Below are positions 21,563-29,592 of a stretch of 30,294 nucleotides of DNA, piece by piece. Position 1 is the first letter of the stretch. Each line of letters begins with the position of its first letter. The notes beneath the pieces are model-generated. The model was not told where the DNA came from, made no database searches, and worked only from the letters and a program-made list of their open reading frames with translations. Origin of the DNA: an uncultured Peptococcaceae bacterium (lineage in GTDB: Bacteria > Bacillota > Peptococcia > Peptococcales > Peptococcaceae); NCBI GenBank assembly GCA_900552455.1, contig URZX01000026.1:1-30294 (forward strand), in the 5' to 3' direction. The position numbers and the translations under genes are program-made.

Positions 21563-22675
21563 TCAATACAATTCACGGTAGATTGCTTCGATCTGGTCGC
21601 GGGAGAGTGGCACGAAGTTGTTGACGAGCAGGCGCTGCTGGCCGGTGTGGACGGCGTCGGCAAATTCGACGATCTGCGCTTCGGTCATGCCGTATTCGTG
21701 GAGCGGTTTTTTCTGGACGAGGTGGTTCAGGAGATCTTCGAGCTTGTCGTAAACGTCTGCCACATCGCAGCCGAGGATATCTGCCATGCGTGCGTTCAGC
21801 ACAGCGATCTCGCCATCCTGGCGGATTTTCATGTAGGCGCGCATGACGCCGGTGAACATGGCGTAGTTGGATTCACCGTGTGGCACATGGAAGGTGCCGC
21901 CGAGGGGATAGCTGAGCGCATGCACAGCGGCGCAGCCAGCGTTGGAGAAAGCAACGCCGGCGTAGGTGCTGGCGAAGAGAAAATCTTCGAGCAGCGGCTT
22001 GCGGGATTCTGGGCCGTCAGCGACGATGGTTTTGAATCCGTTCAGAATGAGATCGATGGCTTTGTAGCTGAGGAGTTTGCCGATCGGCGTGGCTTTTGGC
22101 GAGAGCGCAGATTCGACGGCGTGCACGAGCGCGTCGATGGCGCTGGTGGAAAATGGTTCCATCGGCAGGCTTTCGAGCAGCTCAGGAATGAGCACGGCGT
22201 CGTCCGGGAACATGGCTGGATTGCCGTAGCCGGCTTTGGTGCTGCGGCTGACGAGCGCGAGGGCGGCGACGCTGGTGACTTCGCTGCCGGTGCCGCAGGT
22301 GGTTGGTGCGAGCACGAGCTGGCGCACTTTCGCTGGCTGGCGCTTGCCGTCGTAGAGATCGAGCACCAGCGTTACCTGGTCGAGCACGAAAAATTTGGCA
22401 ACGTCGAGCACGCTGCCGCCGCCGACGCCGATGATGCGCTTGTAATCTTTGGTGATGTCGCGGGCCATGGCTTCGATCATTTCGTCGGTCGGTTCGCCTT
22501 TGCCATAATCCTTCGGATAGATGAAATCACATTTCAGATCGAGCGCGGCGAAGAAATCGTCGTAGAAATGACGGCTGGTGAAAAGCAGGTCCCCTTCGCC
22601 GATGGCGAATTCTTCGGCAAACTGTTTGACAGAATCGAGGCAGTGAAGCGTTGGTTTCATTAAAAATTGACTCAT
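21563..22675 (-). CDS. 4hbD: 4-Hydroxybutyrate dehydrogenase (iron-containing alcohol dehydrogenase family)
   Basis: 370 residues. The NAD-binding GGGSVLD (85-91) and PTTCGTGSEVTSV (124-136) precede the metal ligands Asp181 and His185 (DALVHAVES), His252 and His266 (HVPHGESN), all intact. The protein closely follows the Clostridium kluyveri enzyme as I recall it: YGKGEPTDEMI, AVHALSYPLGG, the ending GQQRLLVNNFVPLSRDQIEAIYRELY. It interconverts succinate semialdehyde and 4-hydroxybutyrate with NAD(H). Usual partners (succinate semialdehyde dehydrogenase, CoA transferase, 4-hydroxybutyryl-CoA dehydratase) are not in the window. ATG 22675 has GGAGG upstream; the frame opens earlier without a site. 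Confidence 0.9.
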   Translation of the reverse strand: MSQFLMKPTLHCLDSVKQFAEEFAIGEGDLLFTSRHFYDDFFAALDLKCDFIYPKDYGKGEPTDEMIEAMARDITKDYKRIIGVGGGSVLDVAKFFVLDQVTLVLDLYDGKRQPAKVRQLVLAPTTCGTGSEVTSVAALALVSRSTKAGYGNPAMFPDDAVLIPELLESLPMEPFSTSAIDALVHAVESALSPKATPIGKLLSYKAIDLILNGFKTIVADGPESRKPLLEDFLFASTYAGVAFSNAGCAAVHALSYPLGGTFHVPHGESNYAMFTGVMRAYMKIRQDGEIAVLNARMADILGCDVADVYDKLEDLLNHLVQKKPLHEYGMTEAQIVEFADAVHTGQQRLLVNNFVPLSRDQIEAIYRELY

Positions 22676-22709
22676 GAGAGAGCCTCCTTTACGAATAGTT
22701 GCTATCTGT

Positions 22710-22738
22710 ATTGTAAAACTTTCGTCGGCGCTCCGCAA
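22710..22738 (-). promoter_or_regulatory. Promoter of 4hbD
   Basis: TTGCGG (22738-22733), 17-bp spacer, TACAAT (22715-22710) on the - strand, 35 bp before the ATG. It is adjacent to the divergent promoter at 22746-22775. Confidence 0.65.
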
Positions 22739-22745
22739 CCGTGGC

Positions 22746-22775
22746 TTGATTCTTATGGCGCGAATGCGCTATGAT
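22746..22775 (+). promoter_or_regulatory. Promoter of the lipid-kinase-family gene
   Basis: TTGATT (22746-22751), 18-bp spacer, TATGAT (22770-22775), about 24 bp before the ATG at 22799. Confidence 0.55.
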
Positions 22776-22798
22776 ACGGAGAGAAAGGGGAGAAGATC

Positions 22799-23728
22799 AT
22801 GATCACATTTATCGTCAACGAGGCCAGCGGACGTGGGCGCGGCGGAAAGATCTGGCGCGCGCTGCGGCGGGAAATGCTCGAGCAGGAGCTGCCGTTTCGC
22901 GCCTGGTGCACGCGCAGTCCCGGCGAAGCGACGGTGCTGGCGCAGCTCGCCTGTCAGGATGCGCAGGAGCTGCAAAAGCTCGTGGTCGTTGGCGGCGATG
23001 GCACGGTGAACGAGGTGCTGAACGGCATCAGCGATTTTTCGCAGATCGCCCTCGGCGTCGTGCCGATCGGCAGCGGCAACGATTTTGTGCGCGGATTGGG
23101 CCTGCCGCGCGATCCCAGGGCGGCGTTGGAGCGCGTTTTCGCAGCCAGCGGCGACGCGCGCATTGATCTCGGGCAGGTGCGCATCGACGGACAGGCGCCG
23201 CGACGCTTTGGCATCAGCGCCGGCATCGGAATGGACGCGTGGGTCTGTGCGCAGGTGGATGCGTCACGCGCCAAAGCCGGGCTCAATCGTTTTGGCCTCG
23301 GCAGTCTCAGCTATGGACTCATGACCCTCTCCGCCGCCTGGAACATTGAAACCGCGCGCGGCAGCGTGCAGCTCACAACGCCGCAGGGCGTGCTCACGCG
23401 CGATCTGCGCGCGCTCATATTTATCGCTTGCATGAATTTTCCATGGGAAGGCGGCGGTGTGCCGATCGCGCCAGGCGCGGATGCTGCAGATGGCTGTTTC
23501 TCCGTCTGCCTCGCCGACGATCTTTCGCGGGCGCAGGTTTTTCGCAAGCTGCCGCTTCTGGCCCTCGGCCACCATACGCATACAGAGGGCGTCAGCCTGG
23601 TCTCCGCGACGCGCGTGGAGGTGCAGCTGGATACGCCGCTTTTCGTCCATGCCGACGGCGAAGTGCCGGGACGCGCGCGCAGCGCCGTGTTCGACGTGCT
23701 GCCGCAGAAATTGCGTGTGCTGGTGTGA
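22799..23728 (+). CDS. Diacylglycerol/lipid kinase family protein (YegS/BmrU type)
   Basis: 309 residues. The DAGK catalytic domain shows FIVNEASGRGRGGKIW at the start, VVVGGDGTVNEVLNGI (about 62-77, the nucleotide loop) and VVPIGSGNDFVRGLGLPRDP (about 87-106), followed by a beta-sandwich C-terminal domain ending in HADGEVPG. It transfers phosphate from ATP to a lipid such as diacylglycerol, undecaprenol or another alcohol at the inner membrane face; the substrate is not decidable. AAAGGGGAGAA precedes ATG 22799. It reads towards the ADP-ribosylglycohydrolase gene, with no terminator between. Confidence 0.93.
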   Translation: MITFIVNEASGRGRGGKIWRALRREMLEQELPFRAWCTRSPGEATVLAQLACQDAQELQKLVVVGGDGTVNEVLNGISDFSQIALGVVPIGSGNDFVRGLGLPRDPRAALERVFAASGDARIDLGQVRIDGQAPRRFGISAGIGMDAWVCAQVDASRAKAGLNRFGLGSLSYGLMTLSAAWNIETARGSVQLTTPQGVLTRDLRALIFIACMNFPWEGGGVPIAPGADAADGCFSVCLADDLSRAQVFRKLPLLALGHHTHTEGVSLVSATRVEVQLDTPLFVHADGEVPGRARSAVFDVLPQKLRVLV

Positions 23729-23757
23729 GCCTTCGCTGAAAAATATCGTCCGGCATG

Positions 23758-23766
23758 TGGTATAAT
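23758..23766 (+). promoter_or_regulatory. Extended -10 promoter of the ADP-ribosylglycohydrolase gene
   Basis: TGG-TATAAT, 32 bp before ATG 23799; there is no clear -35. Confidence 0.5.
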
Positions 23767-23798
23767 ATAGTCAGCAAAACAAACAGGGAGTGATCGAC

Positions 23799-24599
23799 AT
23801 GTATGGAGCGATTCTGGGCGGTATGATCGGTGCGCCGTACGAATTTGACCGCGGCGCCAAGGTGAAGGATTTTCCGCTGTTCAGCGCAGGCTCGCATTTT
23901 ACCGACGATTCTGTGATGACAGTCGCAGTGGCAGAAGCGCTTATGGCCACCCTCGGCAAGGATGAAAAGGTTGTGAAGATGGTGCTCATCGATGCCATGC
24001 AGCGCTGGGGCAGAAAATATCCAGACGCCGGCTATGGCGCGCGTTTTCAGCTGTGGCTGGAGAAGATCAATCCAAATCCGTACGGCAGCTACGGTAATGG
24101 CTCGGCGATGCGCGTGTCGGCGGCAGGTTGGCTCTACGACAGTCTGGAGGAAACGCGGCGCGTCGCGCGCTGGACGGCGGAAGTGACGCACAACCATCCG
24201 GAAGGTGTGAAGGGCGCGGAAGCCGTCGCGAGCGCGATCTTTCTGGCGCGAACCGGCGCTGAGAAAACGGCGATCTGTGACTACGTTGTGACGAATTTTG
24301 GCTACGATCTCTCGCGCAGCTGCGACGAGATCCGTCCGACCTACAGCCACGTCGAAAGCTGCCAGGAAACTGTGCCAGAAGCGCTCACCGCTTTTCTCGA
24401 GGGTGAGGATTTTGAAGATGTTGTTCGCACAGCCGTCAGCCTCGGCGGCGATTGTGATACCCTCACCTGCATCGCCGCCAGCATCGCCGAAGCGTTCTAC
24501 GGCGTGCCGGAAAATCTCGTCAGCGAATGTCGCGCGCGATTGCCGGAAGAGATGCTGGCTGTGATCGACCGGTTTTGGAAAATCGTGGAGAATAGATAA
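23799..24599 (+). CDS. ADP-ribosylglycohydrolase family protein (DraG/ARH-like)
   Basis: 266 residues. The binuclear-metal motifs are present: GAILGGMIGAPYE at the start, FTDDSVMT (Thr35, Asp36, Asp37), HNHPEGVKGAEAVASAIFLAR (about 130-150) and SLGGDCDTLTCIAASIAEAFYG with Asp218, Asp220 and Thr221. These coordinate two Mg or Mn ions and remove ADP-ribose from protein or another acceptor. ATG 23799 has GGGAG upstream. No ADP-ribosyltransferase, toxin or nitrogenase gene is nearby, so its target is unknown; the small size argues for a free-standing housekeeping hydrolase. Confidence 0.92.
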   Translation: MYGAILGGMIGAPYEFDRGAKVKDFPLFSAGSHFTDDSVMTVAVAEALMATLGKDEKVVKMVLIDAMQRWGRKYPDAGYGARFQLWLEKINPNPYGSYGNGSAMRVSAAGWLYDSLEETRRVARWTAEVTHNHPEGVKGAEAVASAIFLARTGAEKTAICDYVVTNFGYDLSRSCDEIRPTYSHVESCQETVPEALTAFLEGEDFEDVVRTAVSLGGDCDTLTCIAASIAEAFYGVPENLVSECRARLPEEMLAVIDRFWKIVENR

Positions 24600-24603
24600 A
24601 CAG

Positions 24604-24644
24604 AAGCCTGACGACCATGCGTGTGCATGATCGTCAGGCTTTTC
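24604..24644 (+). terminator. Intrinsic terminator
   Basis: Stem AAGCCTGACGA/TCGTCAGGCTT (24604-24614 with 24631-24641), an inner ATGC/GCAT pair, then TT. It directly follows the ADP-ribosylglycohydrolase gene. Confidence 0.85.
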
Positions 24645-24648
24645 CCGT

Positions 24649-24706
24649 CATTATCTCGTCGTTTCTCATTATCTCGTCAAAAGTTGACGAGAAAGACGAG
24701 AAAGAC
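24649..24706 (+). promoter_or_regulatory. Array of CTCGTC/GACGAG operator half-sites
   Basis: CATTATCTCGTC occurs twice (24649-24660 and 24667-24678), 18 bp apart. A perfect 9+3+9 palindrome, TCTCGTCAA-AAG-TTGACGAGA, spans 24672-24692. GACGAGAAA then repeats head to tail (24686-24694, 24695-24703). The array covers the -35 and spacer of the promoter at 24684-24712. It gives at least four oriented half-sites, two facing each way, a good binding platform for a multimeric repressor, probably the winged-helix protein encoded downstream. Confidence 0.75.
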
Positions 24707-24712
24707 TATAAT
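24684..24712 (+). promoter_or_regulatory. SigA promoter of the AlbA_2 protein gene
   Basis: TTGACG (24684-24689), exactly 17 bp, TATAAT (24707-24712), about 33 bp before the ATG. The -35 is the right arm of the palindrome described for the operator array. Confidence 0.85.
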
Positions 24713-24745
24713 ATGATTAGAAGATTAGGTGCGAGGTGAGAGAAA

Positions 24746-26053
24746 ATGTCTTTACAGGAAAGTGAAACAGTTGAGTTAAAAGCTCGGGTGGTTGACGAGA
24801 TAAAAAACGAAGTGGTCGCTTTTGCGAACAGCCAGGGCGGGACGCTCTATGTTGGCGTGCTTGATGACGGAGAGTGGATTGGCGTAGAAGATGTTGACGC
24901 GGCGTTGCTGCAGATCAGCAATATGGTGCGTGACGCCATCAAACCGGATGTGACCATGTTTGTTCACTACGATGTGTTGGAGCGCGATGGAAAACGTGTG
25001 ATTTCTGTCAGCGTACAGCGTGGAACGGATCGTCCATATTATCTGGCGAAAAAAGGGCTGCGGCCTGCTGGTGTGTATGTACGGCAAGGCGCGTCAGTTG
25101 CGCCGGCGTCGGATACAGCAATTCGCGAAATGATCAAGGAAACGGATGGTGATCGTTTTGAGGAGATGCGCGCGTTGGAGCAGGAGCTGACGTTTGTTGC
25201 GACAAGTCAGGAATTTGAGCTGCGCGGCCTGGTTTTCGGTACAGAGCAGATGCGCACGCTGAAACTCATTAATAGTGATGGGCTCTATACCAATTTGGCG
25301 CTGCTGCTTTCGGAGCAATGTCCGCATACAATCAAGGTGGCAGTTTTTGAGGGCGAAGATCAAAGCGTGTTTAAGGATCGCCGAGAATTTTATGGCTCGC
25401 TTTTACATCAGATGAACGAGGTGTATGATTATCTCGATCATTACAATCAGGTCCATGCGACGTTTGATAAATTGCTGCGCATCGATAGGCGCGACTATCC
25501 GGAAGAGGCGTTGCGCGAAGCATTGATGAATCTACTGGTGCACCGTGATTACGCGTTTCACGCAAGTGGACTTATTAGCGTCTACACAGATCGCATAGAA
25601 TTTGTGTCGATTGGCGGACTTTTGCCGGGTATTCTACTGGAAGATGTGATGGCAGGTGTGTCTGTGTGCAGAAATCAAAATCTGGCCAATGTGTTTTATC
25701 GGCTGCGGCTCATCGAGGCATATGGAACAGGCATCAAAAAGATCATGAATGCTTACGGTGGAACGGAGCTTACACCGCTTATTGAAACGACACATAATAC
25801 CTTTAAGGTGATTCTGCCAAATGTGAATGCAGAAGTCACCACGGAAACTGTGTCCCATTATAATGATGTGGTGGATGATGAAACGCGCATTGTGTGCTTG
25901 GCAAAAGAATGCGGAGTGATCACGCGTGCTGAAGTGGAAGCGCGGCTTGGTATCAGTGCGTCGACGGCAACGCGGCTTTTACGCGAAATGACGCAGTCGG
26001 GACAACTGATGCGCATAGGAAAAGGAAGGCAGACAAAATATCAATTGAAATAA
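24746..26053 (+). CDS. AlbA_2 (Schlafen-like) / divergent ATP-binding / winged-helix regulator
   Basis: 435 residues. The AlbA_2 domain (about 5-120) starts SETVELKARVVDEIKNEVVAFANSQGGTLYVGV. An ATP-binding (HATPase_c_4-like) region follows, with DYPEEALREALMNLLVHRDYAFHASGLISVYTDRIEFVSIGGLLPG (about 251-296) and NQNLANVFYRLRLIEAYGTGIKKI (about 310-333). The C-terminus is a winged helix (about 378-435; TRAEVEARLGISASTATRLLREMTQSGQL). Such proteins are widespread putative regulators, sometimes linked to defence or mobile DNA; nucleic-acid binding is expected at both ends. ATG 24746 is preceded by GAGGTGAGAG. It stands alone between two terminators. Confidence 0.9.
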   Translation: MSLQESETVELKARVVDEIKNEVVAFANSQGGTLYVGVLDDGEWIGVEDVDAALLQISNMVRDAIKPDVTMFVHYDVLERDGKRVISVSVQRGTDRPYYLAKKGLRPAGVYVRQGASVAPASDTAIREMIKETDGDRFEEMRALEQELTFVATSQEFELRGLVFGTEQMRTLKLINSDGLYTNLALLLSEQCPHTIKVAVFEGEDQSVFKDRREFYGSLLHQMNEVYDYLDHYNQVHATFDKLLRIDRRDYPEEALREALMNLLVHRDYAFHASGLISVYTDRIEFVSIGGLLPGILLEDVMAGVSVCRNQNLANVFYRLRLIEAYGTGIKKIMNAYGGTELTPLIETTHNTFKVILPNVNAEVTTETVSHYNDVVDDETRIVCLAKECGVITRAEVEARLGISASTATRLLREMTQSGQLMRIGKGRQTKYQLK

Positions 26054-26056
26054 ATG

Positions 26057-26104
26057 AACGCGCGCTGAGCGACATTTTAGAATGTTACTCAGCGCGCGTT
26101 TTGC
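26057..26104. terminator. Bidirectional terminator with branched hairpin
   Basis: A 13-bp stem AACGCGCGCTGAG/CTCAGCGCGCGTT (26057-26069 with 26088-26100) with an inner ACATT/AATGT stem. The + strand continues TTTTG and the - strand CATTTATTT. It ends the AlbA_2 gene (+) and the ABC permease gene (-). Confidence 0.88.
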
Positions 26105-26107
26105 TGG

Positions 26108-27340
26108 CTACGCATGTCTCCGCACATAGCTTGCCACGGCGAGGACGGCGAAGAGCACGAGCTCGACAGCGCCGGCGATGCTGGTGGCGATCGGTGTCCA
26201 GCAGATGAGATCGCCGAGATGGAGAATGTTGTAATACCGCGTGGCATAGAGGGTGCAGGCCTGCAGGGCGACACCGGTCGACGGCAGAAAGGTGTTGACC
26301 CAGTCGACGACGATGGCGGGCAGCGTCATGTAGACGAGCACTGGCAGGAAGCAGAGCAAGAGCGCGCAGCCGGTGGCGGCGACGAGATTTTTCAATCGCG
26401 AGGAGAGGAGCAGGACCGCACAGACTGTGGCCAGGATCGTGAGCAGCGCGAGCACAGAAAACAGGATCTGCAGTCCGCCGAAATCAAAGGGCAGCGGCGT
26501 GAGCGGTCCGAAGAGGGCGAGCATCTGCGCCGAAGCGTCGGTGACTTCCCAGCCGTAGAGACTGTTGGAGATGCACCAGTAAAGCGCGAGACAAACGCTC
26601 GTGAGCACACCGCAGATGAGCAGGTTGGCAAACACGCGCGTCCAGCCGAGACGAGCGCGACCGTTTTTCGTGCAGCGCTGGATGTCGTCGGCGCCGGTCT
26701 GGTAATCGCTGGCAAATACCGGCGCGGTGATGAGCGCGCAGCAGAGGAGCAGCACGAACGAGAGCAGGATCAGATAGTCCAGCGTCGTGGCATCGGCGCC
26801 AGGCACATAGTTGAACGGCGTATCGACCTGGGCGTAAAGCTCTGTGAAATAATCGCCTACGCCAGACACGACGGGATATTGCGCCTGAGAGATGGCTGCA
26901 ACGCGCAGAGGGATCGTTTCATAATAGCTCGTGACCTCGTCGGGATCGATCTCGAGCCACGGCAGGGTCTGGCCGTTTTTGTCCGGGTAGAGATCGCCAA
27001 GATCGAAGAGCAGCCCCTGCACGGCGTTGATCTCATCGTAGGCTTCGTCTGGCAGATCAAAGGTTGTCTCCGCGTTGTAGCGGGCGAAGACATCCTGGTA
27101 GGTAATGAGCGCCTGCTGGACTTTTTCCGGCGTGACAGTGCCGGCGATGCCCTGCTCGAGATTTTTGTCGTAAGCGAGCGCATCGAGACCAGTGAGTGGA
27201 TTTCCTGCAGTGTCGTGGCTCATGATGAAGCTTGTCGGCACCCAGGCCATGAAAATCGTGAAGGCGAGCATGAAGCAGACGACGAGCAGGCTGCGTCGGC
27301 TTTTCAGCAGGCGTTTCAGTTCAAGTGCAAAGAGACGCAT
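26108..27340 (-). CDS. ABC-2 type transporter permease
   Basis: 410 residues. One N-terminal membrane helix (about 18-38), then a roughly 150-residue extracytoplasmic domain (about 40-190, acidic, no cysteine), and a C-terminal block of about five helices (about 190-405). This topology, with a large loop after helix 1, is common in ABC-2 and bacitracin-export-like permeases. ATG 27340 follows the ATPase stop by 4 nt with AAAGGATG upstream. It is last in the sigma/ABC operon and pairs with the ATPase at 27345-28217. Substrate unknown. Confidence 0.85.
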   Translation of the reverse strand: MRLFALELKRLLKSRRSLLVVCFMLAFTIFMAWVPTSFIMSHDTAGNPLTGLDALAYDKNLEQGIAGTVTPEKVQQALITYQDVFARYNAETTFDLPDEAYDEINAVQGLLFDLGDLYPDKNGQTLPWLEIDPDEVTSYYETIPLRVAAISQAQYPVVSGVGDYFTELYAQVDTPFNYVPGADATTLDYLILLSFVLLLCCALITAPVFASDYQTGADDIQRCTKNGRARLGWTRVFANLLICGVLTSVCLALYWCISNSLYGWEVTDASAQMLALFGPLTPLPFDFGGLQILFSVLALLTILATVCAVLLLSSRLKNLVAATGCALLLCFLPVLVYMTLPAIVVDWVNTFLPSTGVALQACTLYATRYYNILHLGDLICWTPIATSIAGAVELVLFAVLAVASYVRRHA

Positions 27341-27344
27341 AACA

Positions 27345-28217
27345 TCACATCCTTTCGTGAGGAAAGAGCCAGAGAAAGAGGTCTTCGAGACGTGCGTCCG
27401 CCGGTGTGGAGCCGGGGATTTCTGCGTGCTCGGCGAGATAGCGCAGGCTGGCGCTGCCGTCAGGCTCGCTTTTGAGATTCACGATCGTCAGCGCCCGTTC
27501 CCAACGCGGCAGATCGGCAGCTGGCACGCGCGCTGTCCAGACTTTGCCGGCGACTTCGGCGACGAGATCCGTCGTCGTGCCGCAGCCGACGAGACGACCG
27601 GCTTTCATGATGGCATTTTGCATGGCGATGTATTCCACATCGGCGACGATGTGCGTCGAGATCAGCACGATACGCCCCTGGGCAAATTCTGAGAGCAGAT
27701 TGCGGAAGCGCACGCGCTCGCTCGGATCAAGCCCGCTCGTCGGCTCGTCGAGAATGAGGATCTCCGGCTCGTTCAACAGCGCCTGCGCAATGCCGACGCG
27801 CCGCTTCATGCCGCCGGAGAGCTTGGCGATGCGTTTCCTGCGTACGTCAGCCAGGCCGAGCTGTTCCAGCAGATCGTCGATGCGACGGCGCGCCGTGCGC
27901 TTGTCGAGCCCTTTGAGAGCCGCCATGTAGTCGAGATAATCGCGCACCGTGAAGCTCGGATAGAAGCCAAATTCCTGCGGCAGATAGCCGAGGCTGTCGC
28001 GATACGCCGCGCCGAGACGATCGATCGGAATCCCGTCGGCGCGGATCTCGCCGGCCGTCGGCTGCATGATGCCGCAGCACATGCGCATGAGCGTCGTTTT
28101 GCCAGCGCCGTTGGCGCCCAAGAGCCCCCAAACGCCCGGCGTGAGCGTGAGAGAAACATCGTCGACAGCGCTTTTGTCTTTGAAGCGTTTACTAACGCGG
28201 TCAATGGTCAGTTCCAT
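27345..28217 (-). CDS. ABC transporter ATP-binding protein
   Basis: 290 residues. Walker A GANGAGKTT (about 34-42), Q-loop YLPQEFG, signature KLSGGMKRRVGIAQALL, Walker B ILILDEPTSGLDP and switch His in LISTHIVADVE. The C-terminal 70 residues form the family's usual extension. ATG 28217 has GAAAGGAGA upstream; the gene lies 15 nt after the membrane protein gene and 4 nt before the permease gene. It drives the transporter under control of the sigma factor encoded first in the operon. Confidence 0.95.
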   Translation of the reverse strand: MELTIDRVSKRFKDKSAVDDVSLTLTPGVWGLLGANGAGKTTLMRMCCGIMQPTAGEIRADGIPIDRLGAAYRDSLGYLPQEFGFYPSFTVRDYLDYMAALKGLDKRTARRRIDDLLEQLGLADVRRKRIAKLSGGMKRRVGIAQALLNEPEILILDEPTSGLDPSERVRFRNLLSEFAQGRIVLISTHIVADVEYIAMQNAIMKAGRLVGCGTTTDLVAEVAGKVWTARVPAADLPRWERALTIVNLKSEPDGSASLRYLAEHAEIPGSTPADARLEDLFLWLFPHERM

Positions 28218-28232
28218 AAAAATCTCCTTTCA

Positions 28233-29000
28233 TCAGGAAAGCTGCAGCTCGCAGAAATGATCTGAGCGCAGAATGCGGCGCAGCGTCAACAAACAATAGC
28301 CGAACAGGAAAACGCAGAGCCCAATTCCTGGCCAGACCAGCGCAGACAGCGCCAGTGTCTGGCGGCTGAAAAAACTGAACCCGCAGCAGAGCAGCACACA
28401 CCAGAGCACGCTGCCGCCGCAGAAATGCGCAGGCGTCAGCCGTCCCAGCAACGTCAGACAGCCGCTCGCCGCCAAAAGAAACGGCAGCAGCAGACAGAGC
28501 GGGAGCAGCCGAGCATCCAGCGGCGTCAGCCAGAGCGTGTAGCACCAAAGCGCAGCCAACATCGCCAGATCACCGATGCCGACGAGAATGAGCTTGGCCG
28601 CCAGTAGCCGCAGCGAGGAAAAATACGTCGCCGCCTCCATTTCGTGCATCCGGCAGCGCGCCGCTTCGTAGAGAACCGGCAGCGCTGTCAGCATCACCAG
28701 CACCGAAAGGCAGCAGAGACACTGCACCAGCAGCCGCGGATAGGTAAAATACGTCATGCCAAAAGCGTTGCTCAGTCCGACATTGGCTGCGAGCAGACAG
28801 AGCGCCTGCACAAGCCAGATCTTCCAGCCGATGAAGCGCACCTGCGTGCCCAGAAAAGCAGCGAATCCGATGCGTTCCGCAGCGCCCTGCTGGCGGACCA
28901 TTGAACGGACGCGGGCAGACGTCTGCTGTCTGCCGACGTCTGTTGAGCCATTTTCATGGAGCGCAGCGCGCAGTTTGGTTTCAAAATCATGGTTGCTCAT
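28233..29000 (-). CDS. Six-helix membrane protein, possible anti-sigma factor
   Basis: 255 residues. A cytoplasmic N-terminus of about 55 residues (MSNHDFETKLRAALHENGS...) is followed by about six membrane helices (about 58-245). Its ATG overlaps the sigma factor stop as ATGA. That position, right after an ECF sigma gene, is where anti-sigma factors lie, and the N-terminal segment could hold the sigma factor. It lacks the HXXXCXXC zinc motif of ZAS anti-sigma factors and I do not recognise a named family. It could instead be a third transporter subunit. Confidence 0.7.
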   Translation of the reverse strand: MSNHDFETKLRAALHENGSTDVGRQQTSARVRSMVRQQGAAERIGFAAFLGTQVRFIGWKIWLVQALCLLAANVGLSNAFGMTYFTYPRLLVQCLCCLSVLVMLTALPVLYEAARCRMHEMEAATYFSSLRLLAAKLILVGIGDLAMLAALWCYTLWLTPLDARLLPLCLLLPFLLAASGCLTLLGRLTPAHFCGGSVLWCVLLCCGFSFFSRQTLALSALVWPGIGLCVFLFGYCLLTLRRILRSDHFCELQLS

Positions 29001-29527
29001 CGTTCGGTCTCCTTTTCATAGATCGTTCGCAAATTTTTCAGCGCCGCGCGCAAGCGCGACTGCACCGTGCGCAGCGGCAGCTCCGTGATCTCTGCGATCT
29101 CCCGCAGCGTCAGGTCTTGCCCAAAGCGCAGAAGTACGATTTCGCGCTGCGCTTCCGGCAGCGCTGCGACCAGCTCGCGCAGCGTCTGGTGCGATTGTGC
29201 GCGTGCAAAGCCCGGGTCTTCGGCGGCTGGTTCCGGCATTTTTTCCAGCGGCTCATCCTGCAGATAGCGGCGGCGCGCCATATCGATGCAGGTGTGGCGT
29301 GCGATCTGATAGAGCAGCGCACGCAGTTTGCCGCGCGCTTCGCAGCGTGCGGCATAACGAATGAAACGCAGAAAAGTTTCCTGTGCTGCGTCCTCCGCCA
29401 GTGCCGCCGTCGGCGCGTGCCAATGGCAGTAGCGCAGGATCTCGTCGTAATAGCGCGCCACCAGCGCTTCCGCCGCAGCCGTATCGCCAGCTGCCATACG
29501 CTGCAGCAATTTGTCGTCATCGCGCAC
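28997..29527 (-). CDS. ECF-type RNA polymerase sigma factor
   Basis: 176 residues from GTG 29527-29525, which has GGAGG eight bases upstream; an ATG at 29566 is in frame but lacks a ribosome site. Region 2 (about 8-75; YYDEILRYCHWHAPTAALAEDAAQETFLRFIRY) and region 4 (about 120-170; LPEAQREIVLLRFGQDLTLREIAEITELPLRTVQSRLRAALKNL) are clear, joined by an acidic linker. It directs RNA polymerase to a small regulon, likely including its own operon, in response to an envelope signal passed by the membrane protein encoded next. Confidence 0.93.
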   Translation of the reverse strand: MRDDDKLLQRMAAGDTAAAEALVARYYDEILRYCHWHAPTAALAEDAAQETFLRFIRYAARCEARGKLRALLYQIARHTCIDMARRRYLQDEPLEKMPEPAAEDPGFARAQSHQTLRELVAALPEAQREIVLLRFGQDLTLREIAEITELPLRTVQSRLRAALKNLRTIYEKETER

Positions 29528-29592
29528 GCTCCACACCTCCATTGTCAGTCGAAAAACGTTCTTCATCTATGATAGCGAATCTGGGATGAAAA

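Noticed and set aside
19960..21663. 567-codon frame antisense to padR, HAAS and TraX genes
   Set aside because: It crosses three well-supported genes and a terminator hairpin; Gln/Arg/Asp-rich composition typical of shadow frames.
24686..24703. Short direct repeats as a possible CRISPR or satellite
   Set aside because: Units are 9 bp without spacers and lie across a promoter; an operator array explains them better.
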